Position numbers and translations under genes: made by a program. The notes beneath the pieces are model-generated. The model did no database searches, was not told the DNA's origin, and worked only from the letters and a program-made list of their open reading frames with translations. 64,000 nt of DNA from Lysobacter sp. GX 14042. GTDB lineage: Bacteria; Pseudomonadota; Gammaproteobacteria; Xanthomonadales; Xanthomonadaceae. The stretch's first letter is position 1, and each line of letters begins with the position of its first letter. The DNA is taken from NCBI RefSeq assembly GCF_021390425.1, contig NZ_JAJUWY010000007.1, positions 1 through 64,000 of the forward strand, in the 5' to 3' direction. This document shows, piece by piece, positions 10,701 through 20,297 of the stretch.

Positions 10701-11119
10701 CTGCCGTCGGCGGCGATGGTCCACAGGTTGTTGCCGCCGCCGCGGTCGGAGGTGAAGGCGATCCGCTTGCCGTCCGGCGACCAGCGCGGCTGGATGTCCC
10801 AGGCCATGCCGGAGGTGATCCGGGTCGCGCTGCCGCCGTCGATCGGCAGCCGGTACAGGTCGCCCAGCAGCGCGAACACCAGCTCGCGGCCATCGGGGGA
10901 GACATCCACGTCCATCCAGGTGCCTTCGTCGGTTTCGAAGGCGATGGTCTTCGACGCGCCGGGCGGGTTGTCTACATCCCAGGTGTCCTTGTCGGTCTGC
11001 CCGTCCGGGGCGTCGCGGTGCTGGGGAGCCGGTTGCGTCGGGGGCTGGGCCGCGGCGGGCAGGGCGAGGGTGGCGGACAGGGCGCTGGACAGCGCCAGCA
11101 CGAGCAGGCGTCGGGTCAT
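7769..11119 (-). CDS. exported TolB-like beta-propeller/amidohydrolase fusion protein
   Basis: A 1116-residue protein with a Sec signal (LLVLALSSALSATLALPAAAQ). Residues about 50-640 hold many PD40/WD40-like repeats, each with an SPDG or similar turn (VSPDGRELVFALLG, SPDGKRIAFTSDRGG, FSPDGRQLLYTTW). Residues about 660-1110 form an amidohydrolase: a composite beta-sandwich, then the metal motif HAHAS in YIDVHAHASHFGGG, and a late KADLVVLDSNPLEDI that closes the fold. Such fusions are usually called amidohydrolase family proteins; peptide or cyclic-imide hydrolysis in the periplasm is plausible but not shown. ATG 11119 is chosen because the signal peptide starts there; an ATG nine codons upstream is less likely. 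It lies about 100 bp downstream of the two other amidohydrolase genes on the same strand. Confidence 0.88.
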   Translation of the reverse strand: MTRRLLVLALSSALSATLALPAAAQPPTQPAPQHRDAPDGQTDKDTWDVDNPPGASKTIAFETDEGTWMDVDVSPDGRELVFALLGDLYRLPIDGGSATRITSGMAWDIQPRWSPDGKRIAFTSDRGGGNNLWTIAADGSDPVQVSDEDFRLLNTPAWTPDGHFLIGRKHFTSRRSLGAGELWMYHAAGGGKGLQLVEKRNEQQDLGEPAVSPDGRYVYFSQDVSPGPQFEYNRDPHGVIYAIKRLDRETGAIDTLVASPGGAVRPVPSPDGKSLAFVKRVREKSVLHALDLASGQVRPVWDGLAHDQQEAWSIFGPYTGFGWTPDSRSVVAWAQGKLWRIDMGNGEARQIPFTARVEQKVIDPLRFERGIEEGRFAPKMIRDVATSTQGDTLVFHALGKLWRKPLPGGEPRRLTGNEGVYEYEPSFSPDGRQLLYTTWSDAGLGALYLRNAGGSSTGRKLTDEPGFYYHPRFSPDGKRVVYARSGGGSLTGSLWSGDRGIYVMPASGGTPVKVADNGQAPQFSADGTRVLYLAGGGMEKKLMSVGLHGEDPRELFDLKYVDSVQVSPDGEWVAFTELFNAYVAPMVHTGKAVELSKETRAIPVARVSADVGSYLHWAADSKSLHWMVGDRYHSRSLDESFGFLAGGADIAEPVHGGGVPVGLTAPVDAPDQVVAFTNARIITMRDAEDTREVIEGGTIVLRGDTIAAVGPSGSVEVPAGANVIDASGKTIVPGYIDVHAHASHFGGGVVPQQNWAYYANLAFGITTLHDPSATTEFVFSEAELQKAGMMVGPRVFSTGTVLYGADGGSKVVVDSLDDARSHLRRMQGNGAFSVKSYNQPRRNQRQQINTAARELGMLVVEEGGSTFHHNMTMILDGVTGIEHNIPVAPLYRDVVELWSQTDVRNTPTLVVNYGGLSGEYWWYARDNVWEDPKLNRFFPRETLDARSIRRETAPDWDYWHIEVAKAAKVLRDAGVRIQVGGHGQLQGLSPHWEIWMLEQGGFSNFEALRAATIDGADYIGLAGDIGSLEAGKKADLVVLDSNPLEDIRATADTRYVMVGGRLFDVGADMAEIGNRAVPAPTFYWQHHGSGVQFGAEFGPTGVGHCPKSHQHWLQID

Positions 11120-11223
11120 GGCAGGCACACGGTGACGGATGATCACGGCAGCCTAGCCCGGCGCCGGCGCCGCCCGCGCAGGCTGGAAGTCCCGGACGGT
11201 GTGCCGAACATGGCGGCTACGGC

Positions 11224-12560
11224 TCAGCTGCCCGCGGGCGGATACGCCCGCGGCAGCCCACCCTGGTCGGCGGCCACCTGCGGCCGCAGGTAACGGTCGC
11301 GCAGCTCGGTCTGCCGGCTGCGCATCTCGATCGGCCGGCCATCCATCCACACCTGCAGCGCGACCGAGGCCACGTCCAGCGGATCGCCGGTCCACAGCAC
11401 CAGGTCGGCGCGCTGCCCCGCGGCGATTCGGCCCATGCGGCCGGCCACCCCCAGCGCCTGTGCCGGCACGGTGGTCAGCCCGGCCAGGCCGGCCTCCCAG
11501 GGCAGGCCGTTGGCCACCGCGTTGCCGGCCAGCTGGCGCACCTTGCGCGCGTTGTGCGAGGCATCGCCGCTCTGGGTGAAGCCGACCTCCACGCCGGCCG
11601 CGGCCAGCCGCGCGGCGTTCTCCATGGTGGCGCCGACCTGGTCGAAACTGTCGGGCAGGTTGGCCAGCGGGTCGACGAAGACCGGCACCTTCGCCGCGGC
11701 CAGTGCCGGGGCCACGCGCCAGGCCTCGGCGCCGCCGGAGATCGCGATGTCGACCCCCTTGTCGCCGGCCCAGCGCAGCAGCTGGTGGATGTCGGCGGCA
11801 CGGTCGATGTTGACCATCAGCCGGCCCTTGCCGTCGAGGAAGGCAGCCAGGGCCTTGCGCCCGGCGGGGGTGAGCATCGCCGCGTGCGAATCGGCGGCGA
11901 TGCGGCCGCGGGCCTCGTCGACGAGCTGGTCGAGCAGCATCCACTGCGCGGCGCGCGAGTTGCCGCTCAGCCGCGCGGCGTCGGAGCCGAGGTCGACGAA
12001 CAGCAGCTTCGGCCCGGCCGGGTCGATGCTGCCGTCCAGCCGCATCACCGCGCCCTGGCCGCCGATGATCGAGCCACCCTGCCCGCTGGAGGCGCCCAGC
12101 AGGGTCCAGCCGATCCCCTCGGTACGGGTGACCGGCAGCAGCACCGAATCCGGGTTGTAGGCCAGGGTCACGTCGAACTCCGGCCGTACGTCCATGCGCT
12201 CGCCACCCAGCCCGGCGCGGTTGTCGACCGTGGACTGCTCGCCCGACACCTCCTCGATGCCGATGCCGGTGATCCCGCCGAACAGGGTCGGCGACAGCGG
12301 CCGCCCCTGGGCGTCGATCACCTCCGCACCGGCCGGCGCGGCCAGGCCGCTGCCGACCTGGGCGATGGTGTTGCCGCGGACCAGCACGTCCGCGCCCTGC
12401 AGCGTGCCCTGCGGCCCGGCGGTATGCACGGTGGCATTGCGGATCAGCAGCGACGGCCCGGCGGGGGCGGCGTCCTGGGCGAAGGCGCCGGCGGCGGCCA
12501 GGGCCAGGCCGGCGGCCAGCAGGCTGCGGCGGGCAGTGCGCCCGAGAATCCCGATGCGGT

Positions 12561-12564
<4 letters not shown>
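11224..12564 (-). CDS. exported amidohydrolase-like protein lacking the metal-binding HxH
   Basis: A 446-residue protein with a Sec signal (SLLAAGLALAAAGAFAQ) and the amidohydrolase beta-sandwich (LLIRNATVHTAGPQGTLQGA, closing near the end with GQRADLVLWTGDPLDVAS). Where active relatives have a GLID-HxH metal motif this one reads LSPTLFGGITGIG, and the later HxH strand reads LMVNIDRAADI. Metal binding is therefore probably lost and the protein may be a pseudoenzyme partner of its neighbour. It starts with GTG in a GTGA overlap with the stop of the upstream gene 12561-14021, which implies coupled translation and roughly equal amounts. Confidence 0.85.
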
Positions 12565-14021
<1,457 letters not shown>

Positions 14022-14181
14022 CGTTTTTCCCCGGTCGAAAGTGGCCGGCGCAGGGCCAGACACCGCACCCTAGCCGCAGCCCGGAGGGGTGCCAAGCCAA
14101 CCGACGGCATGGGGCGTGGCGGTTGACCTTGCCTTGTCGGGCGGCTGCTACCGTGGCCGTCCCCGATACAGGAGCACGGAC

Positions 14182-14736
14182 ATGAGCGGGACCGGGATCG
14201 TCAGCGCCGCCGAGGTCGTGGAGTTCTGGCGCCAGGCCGGTGCGGAAAAGTGGTTCCGCGGCGGGCCGGACTTCGACGCCCTGTGCCGCGAGCGCCTGCT
14301 GGCCACCCACATGGCGGCTTCGCGGGCGGAACTGGCCGACTGGGAGGCCGACGCCGGGGGCTCGCTGGCGCTGGTGCTGCTGCTGGACCAGATCCCGCGC
14401 AACGTCTTCCGCGGCAGTGCCCATGCCTACGCGACCGATCCACTGGCGCGCGCGGTGGCCGAGCGGGCGATCGGCCACGGCCACGACATGCAGGCCGAGC
14501 CGGGCCTGCGCTTCTTCTACTACCTGCCGTTCACCCACTCCGAGGCACTGCTGGACCAGCAGCGTGCGGTCGAGCTGCACCGCGCGCTGGAAGGGCCGGA
14601 CGCCGACAAGTGGGCCGTCCACCACCACGGGATCATCGAGCGCTTCGGCCGTTTCCCGCACCGCAACGCGTTGTTCGGGCGCGCCAGCACGCCGGTCGAG
14701 CAGGCGTGGCTGGAGGAGGGCGGGTTCCGGGGGTAA
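14182..14736 (+). CDS. DUF924 family protein
   Basis: A 184-residue, helix-rich soluble protein of the DUF924 family, whose members resemble TPR-like folds; the biochemical role is unknown. Typical blocks are VVEFWRQAGAEKWF, LVLLLDQIPRNVFRGSAHAY, FFYYLPFTHSE and ERFGRFPHRN. ATG 14182 has AGGAG at 14169-14173. The frame is open 31 codons upstream, but that part is not family-like. It diverges from the amidohydrolase operon across about 160 bp and its TAA is immediately followed by the stop of the convergent glutaredoxin gene. Confidence 0.9.
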   Translation: MSGTGIVSAAEVVEFWRQAGAEKWFRGGPDFDALCRERLLATHMAASRAELADWEADAGGSLALVLLLDQIPRNVFRGSAHAYATDPLARAVAERAIGHGHDMQAEPGLRFFYYLPFTHSEALLDQQRAVELHRALEGPDADKWAVHHHGIIERFGRFPHRNALFGRASTPVEQAWLEEGGFRG

Positions 14737-15672
14737 TCAATACCGCGGAATGCTGCTGTCCACGTCCTGCGCCCAGGCATCGATGCCGCCGGCGACGTTG
14801 TAGACCCGGGTGAAACCCAGGCCGCGGAAATGCTCGGCCGCCGAGCCGCTGCGCTGGCCGCTGTGGCACAGGAAGGCGATCTCGGTGTCCTTCGGCAGCT
14901 TCTCCAGCTCGGCGGCGCCACCGCCCTCGCGGTCCAGGGTGCGGAACGGCACGTTGACCGAGGCCTGCCCGCGCTCGCTGGCCGGACGCACGTCCACCAG
15001 CACCAGCTCGCCGGCCCCGGCCTTCCGTGCGGCCTCGGCGGGCGCCAGCGGCTTGACCTTCGGCGGGGCATTGGGGTTCTCGATCACCAGCCCGCGGCCG
15101 CGCTCATCGTCGACCCAGTCGATCGACAGCCCGCGCGCGCGCTGGGCGCTGGCCAGGTCGAACTGCACCTTCAGGCCGGCCGCCTCGCTGGTGATCGCCG
15201 AAGGGTCCACCGGGGCCAGCTGCAGGCGGGCGTTGTAGCGCGGGTCGATGTCGACCTGGAGCACGTAGCCCTCGCCGGCATTGTCGATCGACTGGCGCAG
15301 CATCTCCGCGGCCGCCTCGCCGATGGTGATCGCCGGCGGGGTACGGTCGGGGGCGGGCACGCCCAGCGCGCTGTACAGCTCGCCGGAGTTGGCCATCTGC
15401 TCGATGATGTCGCTGCCGCCGACCAGCTCGCCCTGGATGTAGAGCTGCGGGATGGTCGGCCACTGGCCAAAGGCCTTGATGCCTTCGCGGATGTCCTGGT
15501 CGGCCAGCACGTTGACGTGGGCGTACTCCACGCCGGTGGCGCCCAGTGCGCCGACCGCCTTGGCCGAGAAGCCGCACTGCGGCGCGCCCGGCTCACCCTT
15601 CATGAACAGGACGACGCGGTTGTCGTTCAGGAGGCTTTCGATGCGCGAGCGCAGGGCGGGGTCGAGCTGCAT
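14737..15672 (-). CDS. Grx4-type monothiol glutaredoxin fused to A-type-like and rhodanese domains
   Basis: A 311-residue cytosolic fusion. Residues 1-105 are a monothiol glutaredoxin with the CGFS active site (GAPQCGFSAKAVGAL) used to bind and pass on [2Fe-2S] clusters. Residues about 115-215 resemble an A-type (IscA-like) carrier up to the ENPNAP segment, but none of the three cluster cysteines is there. Residues about 220-310 are a rhodanese-like domain with the catalytic loop FLCHSGQRSGSA. ATG 15672 gives a family-like N terminus (MQLDPALRSRIESLL); the open frame upstream belongs to the opposite-strand gene. A role in Fe-S cluster or sulfur trafficking follows from the families; it ends flush with the DUF924 gene. 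Confidence 0.9.
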   Translation of the reverse strand: MQLDPALRSRIESLLNDNRVVLFMKGEPGAPQCGFSAKAVGALGATGVEYAHVNVLADQDIREGIKAFGQWPTIPQLYIQGELVGGSDIIEQMANSGELYSALGVPAPDRTPPAITIGEAAAEMLRQSIDNAGEGYVLQVDIDPRYNARLQLAPVDPSAITSEAAGLKVQFDLASAQRARGLSIDWVDDERGRGLVIENPNAPPKVKPLAPAEAARKAGAGELVLVDVRPASERGQASVNVPFRTLDREGGGAAELEKLPKDTEIAFLCHSGQRSGSAAEHFRGLGFTRVYNVAGGIDAWAQDVDSSIPRY

Positions 15673-15733
15673 GGCAATGGATCCGTCACACGTGGGGAAG
15701 CCGGCAGTGTAACGAGCGCATGCTGAGGCTGGC

Positions 15734-16522
15734 ATGATCCAGGTCATGGCCCCTCCCGACCTGCACCGCCCGCCGCGTCGCCCGCATGCGTGGCTGCCGG
15801 TCGCGGCCGCCTCGCAGCTGCTGGTGGGGCTGGCGTGGTGGCAGTGGGGCTGGCCGGCCGGCGTGGCGCTGCTGCTGGCCACCCACGGGGTGTTCTTCTG
15901 GGGGGTGATGAAGCCCGGCTCGCGGCTGTTCGCGCCCGTGCTGACGCGCCTGCCCACGCGCGAGCCCGTCGTCTGGCTGACCATCGACGATGGCCCGTCG
16001 GATGACACCGGGCCGATCCTGGACCTGCTCGATGCCCACGCTGCGAAGGCGACTTTCTTCCTGGTCGGCGAGCGCGCCGCGCGGCGGCCGGAGCTGGTGC
16101 GCGAGATCGTCCGCCGTGGCCACGAGGTCGGCAACCACAGCCAGCGGCACCCGCAGGCCTGGTTCTGGGCGCTGGGGCCGCGCCGGATGCGCCGCGAGGT
16201 GGCCGAAGCGCAAGGCGTGCTGACCGCGCTGGCCGGCACCCCGCCGCGGTGGTTCCGGGCGGTGGTCGGCATGGCCAATCCGTTCCTGGCCGCGCCGTTG
16301 CGCGAGCACGGGCTGGCGCGGGTGGCCTGGAGTGCACGTGGATTCGACGCGCTGGAGCCGGAGCCGCGGAAGGTCGTGGCGCGGATCGGGCGCGACCTGC
16401 GGCCGGGCGCGATCGTGCTGCTGCACGAAGGTGCGGGACACGGGCGCAATGTCGAGGTCCTGGGATTGCTGCTGGAGCGGGTGGCGGAGCTTGGCTACCG
16501 GTGTGTGGTGCCGGAGCCGTGA
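15734..16522 (+). CDS. polysaccharide deacetylase family protein, membrane-anchored
   Basis: A 262-residue protein. Residues about 20-60 form two hydrophobic stretches (LPVAAASQLLVGLAWWQWG and a GVALLLATHGVFFWG segment), then comes a NodB-type carbohydrate esterase domain. The metal and catalytic Asp pair is in WLTIDDGPSDDT and the His ligands in HEVGNHSQRHP; IVLLHEG closes the domain. It probably removes N- or O-acetyl groups from an envelope glycan in the periplasm. The start could also be the ATG five codons later (MAPPDLHRP). Its last 28 bp overlap the convergent methyltransferase gene. Confidence 0.88.
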   Translation: MIQVMAPPDLHRPPRRPHAWLPVAAASQLLVGLAWWQWGWPAGVALLLATHGVFFWGVMKPGSRLFAPVLTRLPTREPVVWLTIDDGPSDDTGPILDLLDAHAAKATFFLVGERAARRPELVREIVRRGHEVGNHSQRHPQAWFWALGPRRMRREVAEAQGVLTALAGTPPRWFRAVVGMANPFLAAPLREHGLARVAWSARGFDALEPEPRKVVARIGRDLRPGAIVLLHEGAGHGRNVEVLGLLLERVAELGYRCVVPEP

Positions 16523-17244
16523 GGCCTGGCCACGACCAGCCAGTTGTTGAACGGCGTGCGCCCGTACAACGGCGTGAACCGGCTCTCCAGTCCCGCGGCG
16601 TCAAAGCTCGCGCGCAGCAGGTCCGGGTCCGGATAGCGGCCGGGCGCCGTGCCCATCCAGCCCACCACGCGTGAGAACACGTCCACCGCGCGGGTGATCC
16701 GGGCGCGCCGGCTGCCATCGGCCAGGCCGGTGCGGATCACCAGCCGGGAGCCGGGCACGAGCAGGCCGGTCACCTTCTCCAGCAGCCGCTGCTGTGCCGT
16801 TGCCGGCATGAATTGCAGCACGTCGAGCAACGCGACGTTGCCGCGGTGGCCGAGGCTGGCCAGGTCGAATGCGGGGTCGGCGAGGTCCCGCGCCTCGAGC
16901 ACCACCTCATGCAGGCCGGCGCGGCCGGCGGCCCGCCGCCCGCGCTGGATCTTGGCCGCGTCCAGGTCGATGCCGTGGTAGGCCATCTGCTGGCCGTCGG
17001 CGCGCAGCGCGTGCGCCAGCAGGCCCAGGCCGCAGCCCAGGTCGAGCACCGGCGCACCGCTTCCGCGCAATGCTTCGCAGACCCCGGGATAGAGCGGGTC
17101 GCTGGCGAGTTTGGCGCGGGTGTAGTGCAGGTCCCAGCGGTTGCCATACCAGCGCTCGGGCGCGAATGCGGCGGAAATGCTGCGCACGCGGTCCGGCGGC
17201 ACCGGGCGGGTGATGCCGGGCTCCGGCCCCGCCGCCACGCTCAT
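16495..17244 (-). CDS. class I SAM-dependent methyltransferase
   Basis: A 249-residue cytosolic methyltransferase. Motif I is VLDLGCGLGLLAHAL, followed by GIDLDAAKI (motif II acidic end) and NVALLDVLQFM (motif IV). The N-terminal ERWYGNRWDLHYTRAKLASD resembles methyltransferases linked to lipid or aryl-polyene-type modification, but the substrate is not readable. Its ATG overlaps the TGA of the SGNH hydrolase gene (ATGA at 17241-17244), so the two are translationally coupled and likely act on related molecules. Confidence 0.88.
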   Translation of the reverse strand: MSVAAGPEPGITRPVPPDRVRSISAAFAPERWYGNRWDLHYTRAKLASDPLYPGVCEALRGSGAPVLDLGCGLGLLAHALRADGQQMAYHGIDLDAAKIQRGRRAAGRAGLHEVVLEARDLADPAFDLASLGHRGNVALLDVLQFMPATAQQRLLEKVTGLLVPGSRLVIRTGLADGSRRARITRAVDVFSRVVGWMGTAPGRYPDPDLLRASFDAAGLESRFTPLYGRTPFNNWLVVARPHGSGTTHR

Positions 17245-17870
17245 CCGGCCAGCAGCCTGCGCGCGACCGGCAGGGCCCGCTCGACCCACAGCGCGTACAT
17301 CGCCGCCGAAGGGTGCAGGCCGTCGTCGACCCGCATCGATCCATCGGCGCCCTGCTCGCGGCTGATGCCGGTGATGTCGACGAAGGCCGCCCCGTGCTCG
17401 TTGCACAGTTCGGCGGCGACCGCGTTGTATTCGTCGATTTCGGCGGCGACCGTGGCCGCCTCGCGCCCCTGCTGCGTGGCGAACGGGGTGACGCCCCAGT
17501 CCGGGATCGACAGCACCAGCACCCGCGACGGGGCGTCTCCAGCCAGCCGGATCGCCCGCCGCAGCAGTTCGTGGAACTCGCCGCGGTAATCGACGGCGCT
17601 GCGCCCGCGGTACTGGTTGTTGACCCCGATCAGCAGCGAGACGAAGTCGTACCGCCCCAGCGGCGGGGTCGCGAGGTCCATCGCGGTGGACAGCTCGTCG
17701 GTGGTCCAGCCGGTGGTCGCCAGGGTGCGCGGGAACTCCAGCGGAATGCCTTCCCCGCGCAGGGCGAGGGTGAGGCGCACCGGCCAGCGATCGGCGGACG
17801 CGATGCCCTCGCCGATGGTGTAGCTGTCGCCCAGGGCGAGATAGGTCAGGGCGTGCGGGTCGGTGGCCAT
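17241..17870 (-). CDS. SGNH/GDSL hydrolase
   Basis: A 209-residue esterase/lipase fold. Block I (LTYLALGDSYTIGEG) carries the Ser; block III reads LLIGVNNQYRG with the Asn; the terminal DGLHPSAAMY supplies the Asp and His. No signal peptide is seen, so it appears cytosolic. AGGAG sits before ATG 17870. It lies 12 bp after the aminotransferase gene and overlaps the methyltransferase gene, giving a three-gene operon. Substrates in this family are acyl esters of many kinds. Confidence 0.9.
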   Translation of the reverse strand: MATDPHALTYLALGDSYTIGEGIASADRWPVRLTLALRGEGIPLEFPRTLATTGWTTDELSTAMDLATPPLGRYDFVSLLIGVNNQYRGRSAVDYRGEFHELLRRAIRLAGDAPSRVLVLSIPDWGVTPFATQQGREAATVAAEIDEYNAVAAELCNEHGAAFVDITGISREQGADGSMRVDDGLHPSAAMYALWVERALPVARRLLAG

Positions 17871-17882
17871 GTCGGGCTCCTG

Positions 17883-19139
17883 TCAGGCGACCGCGCCGCG
17901 GCGGCGTGCGCCGGCAGCGGTCGCGGCGCGGCGGGCGAGCACCCGGTCGATGCGCGCGAAGACCTCGCGCAGCACGTCGGGCTCGGGCAGCAGGGTGACG
18001 CGGAAATGGTCGCGCCAAGTGACGTTGAAGCTGGAACCGGGAACCACCAGCACCCCCTCGCTGTCCAGCAGCTCCAGGGCAAAGGCGTGGTCGTCGAAAC
18101 CCTCTGCCGCGGCGCCCACCACCCGCGGGAAGGCATACAGCGCGGCGGCGGGCGCCACCAGCTCCAGGTGTCCGCTGGCGGCGACCGACTCGATGACCGC
18201 GCGCCGCGCCTCGTGCAGCCGCCCACCGGGCGCGCACAGCGGGGCGATGGTGTCCTCGCCGTGCAGCGCGGCGCCGATGGCGAACTGGCCCGGCACGTTC
18301 GCGCACAGCCGCAACGCGCCCAGCAGGTCCATGGCGTGGTGGAAGCCGCCGGTGGCCACCGGGTCGCCGGACAGCACCGCCCAGCCGATCCGCCAGCCGC
18401 AGGCGCGGTGGACCTTGCTCAGCCCGCCCAGCGACAGGCACGGCACGTCGCCGGCCAGGGGGGCGAGCGGCTGGAACGGCGCGCCGTCGTACAGGATCGA
18501 GTCGTAGATCTCGTCGGCCATCAGCAACAGGCCGTTGCGGGCGGCGATGGCGACGATGCGCTCCAGCAGCGCCCGCGGGTAGCTGGCGCCGGTCGGGTTG
18601 TTCGGGTTGATCAGCACGATCGCGCGGGTGCGCGCGGTGAGCTTCGCCTCGATCTCGTCGGGGTCGGGCAGGAAGCCGTGGTCGGGGCGGCAGCCGTAGT
18701 ACACCGGCACCCCGTCATTGAGGATCGTCGCCGCGGACCATAGCGGGTAGTCCGGCGAGGGCAGCAGCACCTCGTCGCCGGGGTCGAGCAGGGCGCGCAG
18801 CGACAGGTCGATCAGCTCGCTCACCCCGTTGCCGACGAAGACCCGCTCCGGGCTGGCGTTGGGCGTGCCGCGGGTGCGGTGGAAGGCGGCGATCGCCTCG
18901 CGCGCGGCCGGCAGCCCCTGCTGGTGGGTGTACGGGTCGGCCTGGGCGATGTTGCCGGCCACCGCCTGCTGCAGGTGGGCCGGCGCCCGGAACCCGAATG
19001 CCCCCGGATTGCCGATGTTGAGCTTGATCAGGCTGCGGCCGGCCGCCTCGAGCTCGCGGGCGCGGCGGGCAAGTTCGCCGCGGATCTCGTAGCGGACCTC
19101 GGACAGGCGGGTGCGGGTCTTCAGGATCGGAGCGGACAC
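17883..19139 (-). CDS. class I/II aminotransferase, AlaA-like (alanine-type)
   Basis: A 418-residue PLP enzyme closely resembling E. coli AlaA (YfbQ) along its length: YEIRGELARRARELEAAG, KLNIGNPGAFGF, GNGVSELIDLSLRALL, INPNNPTGASYPRALLERI, ADEIYDSILYD, LGGLSKVHRACGWRIGW with the PLP lysine, LRLCANVPGQFAIGAALHG and PGGRLHEARR. AlaA makes alanine from pyruvate and glutamate. The start taken is GTG 19139 (MSAPILKTRTRLSE), which fits the AlaA N terminus; the long upstream open frame runs through the rsgA promoter and gene antisense. It heads an operon with the SGNH hydrolase and methyltransferase. Confidence 0.9.
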   Translation of the reverse strand: MSAPILKTRTRLSEVRYEIRGELARRARELEAAGRSLIKLNIGNPGAFGFRAPAHLQQAVAGNIAQADPYTHQQGLPAAREAIAAFHRTRGTPNASPERVFVGNGVSELIDLSLRALLDPGDEVLLPSPDYPLWSAATILNDGVPVYYGCRPDHGFLPDPDEIEAKLTARTRAIVLINPNNPTGASYPRALLERIVAIAARNGLLLMADEIYDSILYDGAPFQPLAPLAGDVPCLSLGGLSKVHRACGWRIGWAVLSGDPVATGGFHHAMDLLGALRLCANVPGQFAIGAALHGEDTIAPLCAPGGRLHEARRAVIESVAASGHLELVAPAAALYAFPRVVGAAAEGFDDHAFALELLDSEGVLVVPGSSFNVTWRDHFRVTLLPEPDVLREVFARIDRVLARRAATAAGARRRGAVA

Positions 19140-19206
19140 GGCAGTGCGGCGCAGGGGCAAGGCCGCCAGCCTATCGAAATGCAGGCGCTGCGTGGGCGGC
19201 CGCGGA

Positions 19207-19212
19207 TAGAAT
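19207..19212 (+). promoter_or_regulatory. -10-like element for rsgA
   Basis: TAGAAT lies 32 bp before the rsgA ATG in the 105-bp gap that separates rsgA from the divergent aminotransferase gene. The same TAGAAT precedes maeB and aceE in this window. No clear -35 was identified. Confidence 0.35.
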
Positions 19213-19244
19213 CCGGCCATGGACTCCGGCATGCCACCCCGCAC

Positions 19245-20297
19245 ATGAGTGATCCCCGCGCCCTGCAGGTGATCGGCTGGCCCCTGGACGAGCAGGGACG
19301 ACCCGCGGTCACGCAGTGGCGCGAGTGCCTCCAGGACCATCCGGGGGCGCGGCCGGCCCGGGTGGTCGAGCAGCACCGCAGCGGTTACGTGGTGGCCGAC
19401 GGGCCGGAAAACAGCTTTCCGGTGGAGTCGCCGCCGGAATGGCAGCGCCCGCCCAGCTACCGCAAGGGCGGCATCCCGCCGGAGGCGCGCGCGGCGGTGG
19501 GCGACTGGGTGCTGGTGGAGCGCTCCGGCGACGTCATCCAGATCGTCGCCCTGCTGCCGCGCCACAGCGCGATCAAGCGTGCCGCGGCCGGCGAGCACTA
19601 CCGCCAGCAACTGATCGCCGCCAACGTCGACACCGTGTTCGTGGTCTGTGGCCTGGATGCGGACTTCAACCCGCGCCGCATCGAGCGCTACCTGCTGCTG
19701 GTCAAGGGCAGCGGCGCGCAGGCGGTGGTGGTGCTGACCAAGGCCGATCGCGCCGGGGACGTGCCCGGCGCGGTGGCCACGATCGCCGGGCTGGCCAGTG
19801 CCGACATCCCGGTGCGCGCGATCAACGCCCGCGATCCCGACAGCGTCGCCGCCCTGCGGCCGTGGCTGCAGCCGGGCCGCACCGTGGTGGTGGTGGGCAG
19901 CTCGGGGGCCGGCAAGTCCACGCTCACCAACACCCTGCTGGGCAGCGACCGGATGAAGACCGCCGAGGTGCGGCAGACGGACTCGCGCGGACGCCACACC
20001 ACCACCCACCGCGCGCTGTTCCCGCTGCCCGGTGGCGCCTGCCTGATCGACACCCCCGGCATGCGCGAACTCAAGCCGACCGGCGAAGAGGACGTCGCCG
20101 ACAACTTCGCCGACATCGAGGCGCTGACCTTGGCCTGCCGCTTCCGCGACTGCCGGCACCTGAAGGAACCCGGCTGCGCGGTACTCGCGGCGGTCACCGC
20201 CGGCGAGCTGGACCCGCAGCGGCTGGCCAACTACCGCAAGCTGGGCGGCGAAGTCGCCGGCGCGGCCGCCAGCCTGGCCGGCCGCAGGGGGCAATAG
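19245..20297 (+). CDS. rsgA: ribosome small-subunit-dependent GTPase RsgA
   Basis: A 350-residue circularly permuted GTPase that checks and releases factors during late 30S ribosome maturation. The order is an OB-fold (about 30-115), then G4 (VLTKAD), G1 (GSSGAGKSTL), G3 (DTPGMREL), and a C-terminal zinc knuckle with cysteines in LACRFRDCRHLKEPGC. The permuted motif order is diagnostic. ATG 19245 begins MSDPRALQVIGWP; the open frame upstream is antisense to the aminotransferase gene. Its TAG stop lies inside the left arm of an inverted repeat at 20291. Confidence 0.95.
   Translation: MSDPRALQVIGWPLDEQGRPAVTQWRECLQDHPGARPARVVEQHRSGYVVADGPENSFPVESPPEWQRPPSYRKGGIPPEARAAVGDWVLVERSGDVIQIVALLPRHSAIKRAAAGEHYRQQLIAANVDTVFVVCGLDADFNPRRIERYLLLVKGSGAQAVVVLTKADRAGDVPGAVATIAGLASADIPVRAINARDPDSVAALRPWLQPGRTVVVVGSSGAGKSTLTNTLLGSDRMKTAEVRQTDSRGRHTTTHRALFPLPGGACLIDTPGMRELKPTGEEDVADNFADIEALTLACRFRDCRHLKEPGCAVLAAVTAGELDPQRLANYRKLGGEVAGAAASLAGRRGQ

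Noticed and set aside
7745-11293. Plus-strand open frame of 1182 codons opposite the propeller/amidohydrolase gene
   Set aside because: Composition is rich in Val/Gly/His/Arg/Gln with no domain; it mirrors the real minus-strand gene, which has a signal peptide and motifs.
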